From assembly GCA_016209035.1 (NCBI GenBank), contig JACQWX010000073.1:1-57206 (forward strand): a stretch of DNA of 57,206 bases. Reading direction: 5' to 3'. The notes beneath the pieces are model-generated. The model searched no databases and had not been told where the DNA came from. It was given only the letters and a program-made list of their open reading frames with translations. The translations under genes and the position numbers were made by a program. The DNA is from Elusimicrobiota bacterium (lineage in GTDB: Bacteria > Elusimicrobiota > Elusimicrobia > UBA1565 > UBA9628). Positions 30,112 through 39,240 of the stretch are shown in pieces. Every line of letters starts with the position of its first letter. Within the stretch, counting starts at the first letter, position 1.

Positions 30112-30155
30112 CGGGAGGCCTCTCCTCGGAGTATAACAGCAGCCCGGCGCTTTTT

Positions 30156-30339
30156 CAATGGGTCTCCAGCCAGGCCCTCAGGGACCCCGACGCCGGCCAC
30201 GCGGTCAGGCCCTGCTCTCCGGCCGAGATCATCCGCGCCGGGGTGGAGATCGGCGCTGCGGTCGCGACCTCGACCTACAACGAGCCGCTCATCACAGCGG
30301 AGTGGGCGGTCGCGGTCTTCAAGGAAGCCAGGAAGGCGC

Positions 30340-30341
<2 letters not shown>
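30156..30341 (+). pseudogene. Internal fragment of an AmmeMemoRadiSam-type radical SAM gene
   Basis: The frame starting at 30156 reads SSQALRDPDAG, SPAEIIRAGVEIGAAVATS, then TYNEPLITAEWAVAVFKEAR. This closely follows the segment CQNxxISQALRDPxAG ... TYNEPLITSEWAVEVFREA of AmmeMemoRadiSam system radical SAM enzymes (PflA-like). Neither end is present: the CXXXCXXC cluster motif and the C-terminal half are missing. It is on the strand opposite to its neighbours and lies directly against the moxR stop codon. Confidence 0.6.
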
Positions 30342-31349
<1,008 letters not shown>

Positions 31350-31353
<4 letters not shown>

Positions 31354-32477
31354 GGAAGGGGACCTCCTTGGTCCATCGTGACATACGGCGACCTGCGCCT
31401 GCCCAGGAAGCGCAGGAGGACGACGACCGCGAACACCGCCCCCGCGAGGCTCCCCAAGGACATGAGGATCTTGCTCCTAAGCGACCATTTCCTCGCGATG
31501 CTGGGAGTAGCCGCCAGGAGCTTCTCGTCGGCCGCGGGCCCGGGCTTCAAGCGCGCCACGGCCGTCTCCATCAGCTCCCGCGCCCTGGGACCCGACGCCC
31601 AGAGGGAATACCCCCAGTATCCCCACGGCAGGAAGCCCGACGCTACTTGCGTGGAGTCCCGCGCCGTCTTGACCTTCGCCCACCCGTAGAGGATGCCGGG
31701 CCCGGCCGGGGTCGCCAGCGACTTGACCGTCGAGATCGAGACCGGGTCGACACCAGGAGCGGACTTGAGGACGTACTTGACCAGCGCGGCCTCGTCGCCG
31801 GCCGAGCTGCTGGCCTCGTCGATCTTCTTGAAGCTCAGCACCGAATCCAAGCCGAGGACCACGGCCACGATGCCATCGCTCTTCTCGCGGGGCGCGACCG
31901 CCCGCAGCCAGAGGCCGTTGGGCAGGGAGAAGCCGAGTTGGCTGTCGGCGCTGTCCCCGCTGCGGGACAAGCCCTTGCTTTCGTCGGCCGAGGCGGCCTG
32001 GAGCGTCCCGAGGATGGACGGGAGCATGGTGTCCGGCACGGAGCTGCGCAGCGTCGCCAGCATGTGCCGGCCCCGGTATTCGACGATCGCCAGGATCATG
32101 CGGGGCTTGCCGTCCAGGTCGGCGTGGAGGCAGTGGGCGGTCACGTTGTTCTTGTAGGTGACGGTCTTCGTCTCCCTCTTGGGAAGGAAGGCGAGGCCCG
32201 TCCCGCGGTTGATGCCGGAGAGGACGTCGAGCAGGAGAGCCTTCCTGGCCGCCGGGTTGGAGAGTCCGAGGCCCCTGAGCCGGGTGAGGACGAAGGAGCT
32301 CTCTTGGGGGCCCTTGAAGACCGCCAGGAGCTCGGGGCTCCGCCGCTGGACGGTCGCATCCTCCCATCCGGGGGGGATGTCCGCCGTCACCTGCGAGGGG
32401 TCGTCGGCAGGCCCGGAGGCGCCGAAAGAGGAGAAACCCAAGCCGATGAGGATGACGAGAGGACCGAAGGCGGCCAT
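31350..32477 (-). CDS. Exported protein with a C-terminal membrane anchor
   Basis: A 375-residue protein. The N-terminal signal is short (FGPLVILIGLGFSSFG). The bulk is beta-rich with two similar halves (PPGWEDATVQRRSPELLAVF and LPNGLWLRAVAPREKSDGIV), reminiscent of a duplicated domain. A membrane helix near the end (LGSLAGAVFAVVVLLRFLG) is followed by RRR and a short tail. It is translationally coupled to moxR, so it is likely a MoxR client or regulator. A TACACT box 7 bp before the ATG implies a leaderless start; that promoter would lie inside the end of the upstream TPR gene. Family unknown. Confidence 0.6.
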
Positions 32478-32502
32478 GGGATACAGTGTAACAAATGGCG
32501 CG

Positions 32503-35500
32503 TCACCGCTTCATCCAGACGGCGTGCAGGTACGCCTCGGGCCTTCTGATCCCGCCGGCGAGGACGAGGCCGGTCTCGAGGATGCGGCGGATCTGGGCGT
32601 CGCTGCGCGGCCGGTCCCGTTTGAGGCCCAGGCGCTTCTCGATGTGCCCCGCGACCCGGGGCCCCTCGGGCATGGAGGCGAAATCTCGGCGCATCGCGGC
32701 CTTGTCCCCCAGGGCCGCGTGGGTCAGCGCCCGGTTGCAGTAGGCCCAGGCCGTGCCGCCCAGTTCGACGGCGCGGTCGCAGTCCCGCAAGGACTCCGGG
32801 TATCTCTTCATGCGCCTGAAGAGCTCCCCTCGCCAGGTGTAGGCCTCGGCGTCCCTGGAACCTGGGACGATGGCGCGGTCGAGGTCGCGCTGGGCTTCCT
32901 CGTAGCGATTCTCGAGAAGATGGACCGCCCCTCGCCAGCAGACCGCAAGGCCCGAGCCCTCGCTGACCGCGGCGTCGAGAGCCCTGCGCGCGCGGTCGTA
33001 ATGCCCCGTCCACAGCAGGACCTCGCCGTACCAGCCGGAGACCTCGGAGAATACGCGCCGAAGGCTCCGCCGCGCCAGCAGCCGTTCGAAGAGGCCGAAA
33101 GCCCGCCGGGGAGACCCGAGGCAGAGCAGCGATTCGGCGAGGTGGCATTGCGCCAGCCAGAAGTCCGGCCGGGAGCGGACGGCGGCGGAGAAATCCTCTC
33201 TTGCCGGCCGGTACCGGCCTGATGCCAGCCGGACGAGCCCGCTCAGGTAGCGCATCCAGCCGTAGCGCTTCTCCCGGAGCCTTGGGAGCCGCTCCAGGGC
33301 CGCGAGGCCGCCGCCGTCGTCTTGCAGAAGGTACCGGATGGTGCCCATGAAGAAGCCGGCCCAGGGTGACCCGGGGTGGCGGCGGATCCGCAGGTCCAGG
33401 GCGGAGAGCTGTTCCTCATAGAACGCCCTGTCCACGTCCCGCCTCCAGACCCGCGGCCAAGGGTTGAAGAAGGTCTCGAGTTCTTTGACCTCCTCGAGGT
33501 CGAGGATGGCCTCCGCCGTCTTGAACGCCGAGGCGTATTCCTTGATGCACAGGCGGGCGCAGAGATGCTTGAAGAGATCCGCCTCGACCGCGGGGCGCGG
33601 CAAGACGATGCTCCGGAAGCGCTTGCGCATCAGGCCGTATTCCCTCTTCTTCCCATGGATCCAGCCCAGGTCGAAATCGACCCCCGCGTCCTTGCCGAGG
33701 TCCCGGCGGATCCCCCGCAGCACCTCCAGGGCCTCATCGAACATGGCCTGATCCTTGAGGAACTCGACCAGCGCCCGGCGGGCCTTCCAGGGCCTGACGT
33801 CCAGGTCGGCCGCCCTTCGATAGCGCGTCTCGGCCTGCGGGATCATCCCGCGTTGCTGGTAGACCCTGCCCAGCTCCAGATGGACGTCCAGATCGTCGGG
33901 CGCCGCGGACGCCGCCTCCGCGTAGGCGGCCTCGGCTTCGGTCGTGCGGCCCTGGCGGTCCAGCAGCCGTCCCAGCGCCAGCCTGGCCCCGACGTGCCGC
34001 TCATCCATGGCGGCGGCCGATCGGCGCAGGTACTTCTCCGCTTCTTGGAGGCGGTCCTGCGAGAGGGCCATCAATCCCAGCAGGTACTCCGCCTCCACGA
34101 GACCGGGGTCCCGCGCGAGAGCCTCCCGACAACACCGCTGCGCCTCAGCGGAGTCCCCGCGCTCGGCCAGGACCTTTCCCAGCAGAGACCAGGTCTGCGC
34201 GCGCTTGCCGTCGATGGCCAGGGCTTTGCGAGCGCGAGCCTCGGCTTCCTCGACGCGGCCCTGGGCCAGGGACATCGCCGCCAGCTGGAACCACGCATCC
34301 ACGAGCCCGGGGTCCAGCTCGGCGGCCTTCTGGTAGCATCCCTCGGCCTGCGCGGCCCGGCCGCGCCTGGCGGCAACACCTTTCCTGAAGCCGCCAGGCA
34401 CGGCGGGCCCTCCGGCCTCGACGCCGCGCCGATGCAGGGCCTGGCCCAGAAGGAACCACGCCTGGGAACTCCCTGCGTCGACGGCCAGGGCTTGGCGAGC
34501 ATGGCCCTCGGCTTCCTCCCAGCGGCCCAACGCCAAGGCCATCCTCGCCCATTGCGACCAGGCATCCACGAGAGCGGGATCGAGCCCCACGGCCCTCCGA
34601 TAGCACCCTTCGGCCTCCGCCATCCGGCCGCGCTGATGCAGGATCAAGCCCAGCAGGCACCATGCCTCGGGCCGCCGGCCGTCGACCTCCAGGGCTTTTC
34701 GAGCGTGCCCCTCGGCCTCCTCGGCCGCGCCGCGCGCCCAGGCCATCCTCGCCCATTGCAGCCAGGCTTCCCCGAGCCTCGGGTCGAGCCCCACGGCTTT
34801 CCGATAGCATCCCTCGGCCTCGGAGGCGGCGCCGCGCCTGGCGGCAACACCTTTCCTGAAGCCGCCAGGCACGGCGGGCCCTCCGGCCTCGACGCCGCGC
34901 TGTTCGAGGGCCCTGCCCAGCAACGACCATGCCTCGGCGTTCATCGAGTCGAGCTTGACGGCCCGGCGCAGACGGCCTTCGGCCTCTTCGGGACTCCGCT
35001 GGGCCGCCTGCGCCCGGCAGAGCTTCACCAGCACGGACGCCAGGATGGCGCCGGCCTCCGGGTTCAAGACGCCGCGGCGCACCGCAACCTCCAGGCAGCG
35101 CGCGGCGTCGTCCAGGCGGCCCAGGCGGTCGCAGAGCGCGCCGCGCTCGAACCACGCCTGCGCGTGGTCCGGGTCCCTCTCGCACTCCGCCCGGTAGGCT
35201 TCCTCGGCCTCATCCAACCTGCCCATCCGCTCCAGGGCCGTTCCCAGCAAGAGGCTGGCCCGGCCGCCGTAGGACGCGTGGGATGCCAGGCGCGAAAGCC
35301 AGGAGCGCGCCGATTGGTACGCCTTCGCCGACAAGAGGATCTCTCCCACCACGAGAGGCAAGGGGTCGGGCTCCGGGCAGGACTTCATCCCGGTCTTCAG
35401 GACATCGAGCGCCTTCTTGGCGCGGCCGCTCCAGGCAAGAGCCCGCGCCCAGTAGTCGTAGGCCTTGACGTCCGCAGGCCTCAGGGCCGCCGCCCGCTCG

Positions 35501-35580
35501 AAGCACGAGGCGCTGCGGGCGTAGCGTCCCTCGTTGTAGAGGCGCACGCCCCGCTCCACCAGCTCCTCGAAATCTTTCAT
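32503..35580 (-). CDS. Giant TPR protein with two in-frame palindromic inserts
   Basis: A 1025-residue cytoplasmic protein composed almost wholly of TPR units. The first is FEELVERGVRLYNEGRYARS. The middle stretch is very regular with units of 34 residues such as GRMAEAEGCYRRAVGLDPAL. The C-terminal part is more diverged (ESLRDCDRAVELGGTAWAYC). Twice the A helix of a unit is interrupted by 21 extra residues (VEAGGPAVPGGFRKGVAARR G) from a palindromic DNA element (34361-34429 and 34832-34900). A likely role is protein scaffold or, by analogy with O-GlcNAc transferase-like TPRs, partner of a modifying enzyme; that is inference. I chose the ATG at 35580 (MKDFEEL); an ATG at 35592 is also possible. 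Confidence 0.78.
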   Translation of the reverse strand: MKDFEELVERGVRLYNEGRYARSASCFERAAALRPADVKAYDYWARALAWSGRAKKALDVLKTGMKSCPEPDPLPLVVGEILLSAKAYQSARSWLSRLASHASYGGRASLLLGTALERMGRLDEAEEAYRAECERDPDHAQAWFERGALCDRLGRLDDAARCLEVAVRRGVLNPEAGAILASVLVKLCRAQAAQRSPEEAEGRLRRAVKLDSMNAEAWSLLGRALEQRGVEAGGPAVPGGFRKGVAARRGAASEAEGCYRKAVGLDPRLGEAWLQWARMAWARGAAEEAEGHARKALEVDGRRPEAWCLLGLILHQRGRMAEAEGCYRRAVGLDPALVDAWSQWARMALALGRWEEAEGHARQALAVDAGSSQAWFLLGQALHRRGVEAGGPAVPGGFRKGVAARRGRAAQAEGCYQKAAELDPGLVDAWFQLAAMSLAQGRVEEAEARARKALAIDGKRAQTWSLLGKVLAERGDSAEAQRCCREALARDPGLVEAEYLLGLMALSQDRLQEAEKYLRRSAAAMDERHVGARLALGRLLDRQGRTTEAEAAYAEAASAAPDDLDVHLELGRVYQQRGMIPQAETRYRRAADLDVRPWKARRALVEFLKDQAMFDEALEVLRGIRRDLGKDAGVDFDLGWIHGKKREYGLMRKRFRSIVLPRPAVEADLFKHLCARLCIKEYASAFKTAEAILDLEEVKELETFFNPWPRVWRRDVDRAFYEEQLSALDLRIRRHPGSPWAGFFMGTIRYLLQDDGGGLAALERLPRLREKRYGWMRYLSGLVRLASGRYRPAREDFSAAVRSRPDFWLAQCHLAESLLCLGSPRRAFGLFERLLARRSLRRVFSEVSGWYGEVLLWTGHYDRARRALDAAVSEGSGLAVCWRGAVHLLENRYEEAQRDLDRAIVPGSRDAEAYTWRGELFRRMKRYPESLRDCDRAVELGGTAWAYCNRALTHAALGDKAAMRRDFASMPEGPRVAGHIEKRLGLKRDRPRSDAQIRRILETGLVLAGGIRRPEAYLHAVWMKR
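34361..34429. repeat. Palindromic element copy 2 in the TPR gene, with 6-bp duplication
   Basis: The 57-bp element occupies 34367-34423 and is flanked on both sides by CCGCGC (34361-34366 and 34424-34429). A neighbouring TPR unit without the insert has a single CCGCGC at the same site (around 34628), so insertion added exactly 63 bp and kept the frame. Inverted repeats CTGGCGGC/GCCGCCAG span a 15-nt loop. Confidence 0.88.
34832..34900. repeat. Palindromic element copy 3 in the TPR gene, with 6-bp duplication
   Basis: Identical to copies 1 and 2. CCGCGC duplications flank it at 34832-34837 and 34895-34900. It lies in a different TPR unit from copy 2, at the equivalent position in the unit, and again adds 21 codons in frame. 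Confidence 0.88.
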
Positions 35581-35581
35581 C

Positions 35582-35647
35582 GTGCCCGGCATTGTATTTT
35601 GCATTTTTCGAAGTGAACTGCAAAATAGAAAATGCAATGCCAGGCAC
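35582..35647. repeat. Long AT-rich inverted repeat between divergent genes
   Basis: Arms of 26 bp (35582-35607 and 35622-35647) pair with three mismatches and one wobble around a 14-nt loop. Each arm joins a GC-rich outer part (GTGCCCGGCATTG) to an AT-rich inner part (TATTTTGCATTTT). It stands between the TPR gene and exbB and contains a TACAAT box for the TPR gene. It could be a MITE-like or REP-like relic, or a regulatory cruciform. Confidence 0.7.
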
Positions 35648-35651
35648 GCGA

Positions 35652-35680
35652 TTGAACCTCCACGGCGGATATGACATAAT
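35652..35680 (+). promoter_or_regulatory. Promoter of the exbB-exbD-tonB operon
   Basis: TTGAAC (35652-35657) and CATAAT (35675-35680) are 17 bp apart, and the exbB ATG begins 6 bp after the -10 box with no Shine-Dalgarno. Transcription would start at about the ATG, giving a leaderless message. No Fur-box-like 19-bp palindrome is visible. Confidence 0.65.
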
Positions 35681-35686
35681 CCGGTC

Positions 35687-36328
35687 ATGGCGGCTCCCGG
35701 CGCCGGATTCAACGTAGGCTTCAAAGACATCATCATCTCGGGCGGGCCCACCCTGGCCCTGCTGGCTTTCCTTTCCGTCTACTCCGTGGCCCTCATCTGG
35801 GAGCGGTGGAAGACCTTCCGGCGCTCGGCCGGCGACCTCCAGCGCCTGGGCGAGAAGCTCAAGGGCATGCTCCAGCAGGGGAACCTCACGGACGCGGTCG
35901 CCCTGTGCAAGACGCACAAGGGCCTGGCATCGGGCGTGGTCATGGCGAGCCTCACCGGGTCGCCCAACCGCGACGACCGCAAACGCGCTGCTGAGCGCGC
36001 CGTCGAACGCGCCACGGCCGACCTGGAGAAGGGACTCACCGCCCTGGGCACCATCGCGAGCGTCGCCCCCTTCATCGGCCTCTTCGGGACCGTGATCGGC
36101 GTAATGCGCGCGTTCCGGGACCTCGCGACGGCGGCGGGCGCGGGTCCTGGGGTCGTGGCCATCGGCATCTCCGAGGCCCTGGTCTGCACCGCGGCGGGCA
36201 TCTTCGTGGCCATCCCGGCCTTGGCCGCGTACAACTACTTCAACCAGCGCTCGGCCAAATTCGCGGAGGAGATGAGTTGGATCTCCGAAGAGATCATCGA
36301 GAAGCTCTCGGAGAAGGCCGTCCGCTAG
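35687..36328 (+). CDS. exbB: ExbB/TolQ/MotA-family proton channel
   Basis: A 213-residue protein with three membrane helices: LALLAFLSVYSVALIWERW near the N-terminus, LGTIASVAPFIGLFGTVIGV and ALVCTAAGIFVAIPALAAYN. The TIASVAPFIGLFGTVIGVMRAF motif is diagnostic of the family. With ExbD and TonB it converts the proton-motive force into outer-membrane work. The gene starts a three-gene operon with 12- and 13-bp gaps. No TonB-dependent receptor is present in the window. Confidence 0.88.
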   Translation: MAAPGAGFNVGFKDIIISGGPTLALLAFLSVYSVALIWERWKTFRRSAGDLQRLGEKLKGMLQQGNLTDAVALCKTHKGLASGVVMASLTGSPNRDDRKRAAERAVERATADLEKGLTALGTIASVAPFIGLFGTVIGVMRAFRDLATAAGAGPGVVAIGISEALVCTAAGIFVAIPALAAYNYFNQRSAKFAEEMSWISEEIIEKLSEKAVR

Positions 36329-36340
36329 GAGCCGGCTTCC

Positions 36341-36748
36341 ATGAAGGTCGAGCTGAGACGCAAACCCATCGTCGAGCTCAACCTCATCCCTCTCATCGAC
36401 GTCTCGCTCATCCTGGTCATCATCTTCATGGTCCTGACCCCCATCCTCATCCATTCCCAGCTCACCGTGAAGCTCCCCAAGGCCGTCAGCGGCACGCCGC
36501 CCGACAACCCTGACACCGTCAACGTCCAGATCGACCGCCGGGGGAACGTCACCATCGACGGGACCGCCGTCAGATGGGCGAACGTCGAGCGCGAGCTCGT
36601 CTTGCGCGTGCCCAAAGCCGCGCGCAAGACCGTCCTGGTCCAGGCCGACAAGAGCGTGCCGGTGGAGAAGGTGGTCGCGGTGATGGACATCTCCAAGCGG
36701 CTGGGGGTGGGGAAGCTCGGCTTGGGCGTCACCGCGGAGGAGCAGTGA
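36341..36748 (+). CDS. exbD: ExbD/TolR-family protein
   Basis: A 135-residue single-pass protein. The N-terminus VELNLIPLIDVSLILVIIFM holds the conserved proton-path Asp of ExbD (PLID) within the membrane helix. The periplasmic domain follows (LPKAVSGTPPDNPDTVNVQI, KTVLVQADKSVPVEKVVAVM), matching the ExbD/TolR fold. A GGAG ribosome site lies about 9 nt before the ATG. It partners the upstream ExbB. Confidence 0.88.
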   Translation: MKVELRRKPIVELNLIPLIDVSLILVIIFMVLTPILIHSQLTVKLPKAVSGTPPDNPDTVNVQIDRRGNVTIDGTAVRWANVERELVLRVPKAARKTVLVQADKSVPVEKVVAVMDISKRLGVGKLGLGVTAEEQ

Positions 36749-36761
36749 CCGGCCCGGGCTC

Positions 36762-37463
36762 ATGATCGGCGCCTTGCGGCCGTACCTCACCTATTCCTTC
36801 ACCCTGCACCTGGCGCTCGTGGCCGCGGCAGGATTGCTCTTGAGGTCCCAGTCCATCCGGTCGAGCCCCGTCTACACCATCGATTTCGTGGGCCCCACGG
36901 CCGTGATGACCGGCAAGGGGCCTGAAGCCGCGGCAACGGCACGGCCTAGCCAGGCTCCGGAGCGCCGGGGCCGGGAGGAGGAGTTGGCGGCTCCTCCCAA
37001 GAAGAAGGTCAAGCTCCCCAAGCCGAGCCTGCTCTCCAAAGCCGCGCCCGCTCCCCAGCCGGAGCCCGAGGCGCAGGAGCCCTCCGAGCCCGGCCCCAAA
37101 GAAGCCGAGGCCGCGGGGGAGGCGGGCTTGAGCCCTGCCATCTCCGGCGCGCCGGGCTCCGGCGGCATCGTGACGGACCTGCCCAACTTCCCCTACCCGT
37201 GGTACATCAGCCAGGTGCGCGCCGCGCTGTGGAGCCAATGGTCCTCGCGGATGCCGGCCGAGGAAGGGCTGGCCGTGGTGGTCTTCACCATCATGCCGGA
37301 CGGGTCGCTGGTGGACGTCAGGGTCGAGGAGAGCTCTGGCGACCCCAACTTCGACCTCTCGGCCATGGCCGCGGCCCAGGACGCCGGCCCCTATCCGCCG
37401 CTCCCCTCGGGGTTCGAGGAGCCCTTCCTCAAGGTGCACGTGACCCTGAAATCGGGGACATGA
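36762..37463 (+). CDS. tonB: TonB-family energy transducer
   Basis: A 233-residue protein. It has an N-terminal membrane anchor (SFTLHLALVAAAGLLL, with the conserved SxxxH of TonB helices), a Pro/Glu/Ala/Lys-rich linker (KAAPAPQPEPEAQEPSEPGP) and a C-terminal TonB domain. The last reads YISQVRAALWSQWSSRMPAE, VVVFTIMPDGSLVDVRVEES and FLKVHVTLKSG. It couples ExbBD to outer-membrane receptors or acts as a TolA-like protein. It is the last gene of the operon; the next gene is convergent, 37 bp away. Confidence 0.82.
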   Translation: MIGALRPYLTYSFTLHLALVAAAGLLLRSQSIRSSPVYTIDFVGPTAVMTGKGPEAAATARPSQAPERRGREEELAAPPKKKVKLPKPSLLSKAAPAPQPEPEAQEPSEPGPKEAEAAGEAGLSPAISGAPGSGGIVTDLPNFPYPWYISQVRAALWSQWSSRMPAEEGLAVVVFTIMPDGSLVDVRVEESSGDPNFDLSAMAAAQDAGPYPPLPSGFEEPFLKVHVTLKSGT

Positions 37464-37500
37464 GCGCTTAAGCCTGCGGTGGAGGAAGGAAGCCGTCCCG

Positions 37501-39240
37501 TCAGAGCCGCGGCCGACCGGCCAGCTTCTCCGCGGCTGGTCCCAGGACCGCAGCCAGGCTGAGCCGGATCTCGGCGAGGAACGCGTCATCGATGACGCAT
37601 TCGGCTCCGAGGGACACCCCGACCGGCCCCAAGCGCGCAGCGAACCGGTCTTCGAACCCCCCGATCCAGAACACGCGCACCAGGGCCGGATCGCCTTTGG
37701 CGCCGACGCGGCTGATCCTCAGCCACACCACAGGGTCTGAAGGGTCAAGGACCACCTCATCGAGTCGGTGGGCCTTCCAGCGGGACTTGGCCTCAGACGG
37801 AAGCCCGGCGCGCAGCAGATCGAAGACGGCCTGGATCTCGGCCAAAGGCGGTGGGAATGCCTGCGGGCCGGGCGTCGGGGCCGGCGCGGCCGGCCCCTTG
37901 CGCGCCTCCTTCATACGGGGGGCATGGAGCGGGGGGACGTCCACGCCCTCTAGCAGGGCGACCTCGGCGGAGGTCATGGCCGGGACGCGGCGGCTGATGG
38001 CCTCGACGACGACTTCGGCGTACGCCGGCTCCAACTCGCGGAGAGCCTTGGGGTACCATTTCTCCAGGCAAGAGAGATCCGGGCCCTCGCGGGCCTGCCG
38101 ATGCAGCTCCCGCGCGAACCAGTGCCGGCAGCGCATCTTCTGGAACACGTAATACCAGACATGGTGCCAGTCGAAGTACGGCCGGGAAAAGATGGCGGCC
38201 AGATACGGAATGCCCAGGAAATGCCCGAACAATGCCGCCGGCACCTCGGTGCCCTCCGCGATGTGCCGGAGCAGGAGCTTCTTGAAGCACTTGTCGCAGC
38301 GCATGCAGAAGCTTTCGGCGCTCGGGTAGTAGCAGGAGAACGACTTGCCGCGCATGCGGCTGCGAGCCACCATGGCGGCCGTGGCCACCTCGGAAAGGCC
38401 TGCGACGCAGCTGGCGAAGCTCAATCCCACCGCGGACAGGAGGTCCCAGTGGTCCGTCCGCGGAGCCGCGTCCCCGCCGCGCGCCCCGTCGCGTTCAGGC
38501 AGGCCCCGCCCATCCGCGGGCGGGGGACGCATGCGCCAGCGCCGGACCTTGGTCCGGCCCAGATAGCCGCCGAAGTACACGGCGTCCAGCACCTCGCCCC
38601 CGTCGATCGTGCTCAGGCCCAGCGAATCGGCCATGGTGAGACAGCTCAACAGCGCCATGTTGGAGTGCCACATCGGGTAGGGCGAGAAGAGGTGCTCGTG
38701 GTCGTCGGCCGTGACGTGGACGGGCCTTCCCGCTCGGCGTACGGCCTCGCAGGCCGCCCTCTGCCGGACCAGGTCGATGAGGGCTTCCTTGGGCCCCTGG
38801 TGCGGGATGCGGTCGAGGAAGAGGTGGTGGGTGGCCGGCGGCATGAGGAGGCTCGCGACGGTCGAGTCCATGCCCCCTGAGTAGAGGAGCGCCGGCACCA
38901 CCCGATCGGGGCGCTCCCTGGGCGACTGCTTTCGGCTCACGCGGGAGAGGCGTACCCGCCGGGTCCGCAGCATCCATCCGGCGAACGCCTCGGAGACCGC
39001 GAACGGCAGGTCCAGCCGCGAACCGACGACCGGCTTGAGGGCGAGCCAGACCGCCGCGGCGTGGGCGTCGGGATGGATGGTCTTGAAGGTCTCCGGCAGG
39101 GCCATCCGGTACTCGCGGTGGACGAGCCTGAAAGGATCCGGGCTGTCCTTGAATTCGCGCCTAGCCTTTTCAGGATCGTCCGGGTCCGGCCGCAGGCGGT
39201 AGAAAAAGGTCCGGTCCCGGACCTCGATCTCGACCTTCAT
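37501..39240 (-). CDS. PP-loop ATP pyrophosphatase / QueC-like protein with an extra C-terminal domain
   Basis: A 579-residue protein. The PP-loop SGGMDS stands at 121-126 in VVPALLYSGGMDSTVASLLM, as in QueC, GuaA and tRNA thiolases. A cysteine cluster CMRCDKC at 312-318 resembles the zinc site of QueC. Other notable motifs are HEHLFSPYPMWHSNMALLSC and IDGGEVLDAVYFGGYLGRTK. The C-terminal about 130 residues are separate (VVWLRISRVGAKGDPALVRV). By fold it adenylates a carboxylate or carbonyl oxygen for amidation or thiolation. The ATG overlaps the stop of the radical SAM gene by 4 bp, so the two act together. The family is not one I can name. Confidence 0.7.
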   Translation of the reverse strand: MKVEIEVRDRTFFYRLRPDPDDPEKARREFKDSPDPFRLVHREYRMALPETFKTIHPDAHAAAVWLALKPVVGSRLDLPFAVSEAFAGWMLRTRRVRLSRVSRKQSPRERPDRVVPALLYSGGMDSTVASLLMPPATHHLFLDRIPHQGPKEALIDLVRQRAACEAVRRAGRPVHVTADDHEHLFSPYPMWHSNMALLSCLTMADSLGLSTIDGGEVLDAVYFGGYLGRTKVRRWRMRPPPADGRGLPERDGARGGDAAPRTDHWDLLSAVGLSFASCVAGLSEVATAAMVARSRMRGKSFSCYYPSAESFCMRCDKCFKKLLLRHIAEGTEVPAALFGHFLGIPYLAAIFSRPYFDWHHVWYYVFQKMRCRHWFARELHRQAREGPDLSCLEKWYPKALRELEPAYAEVVVEAISRRVPAMTSAEVALLEGVDVPPLHAPRMKEARKGPAAPAPTPGPQAFPPPLAEIQAVFDLLRAGLPSEAKSRWKAHRLDEVVLDPSDPVVWLRISRVGAKGDPALVRVFWIGGFEDRFAARLGPVGVSLGAECVIDDAFLAEIRLSLAAVLGPAAEKLAGRPRL

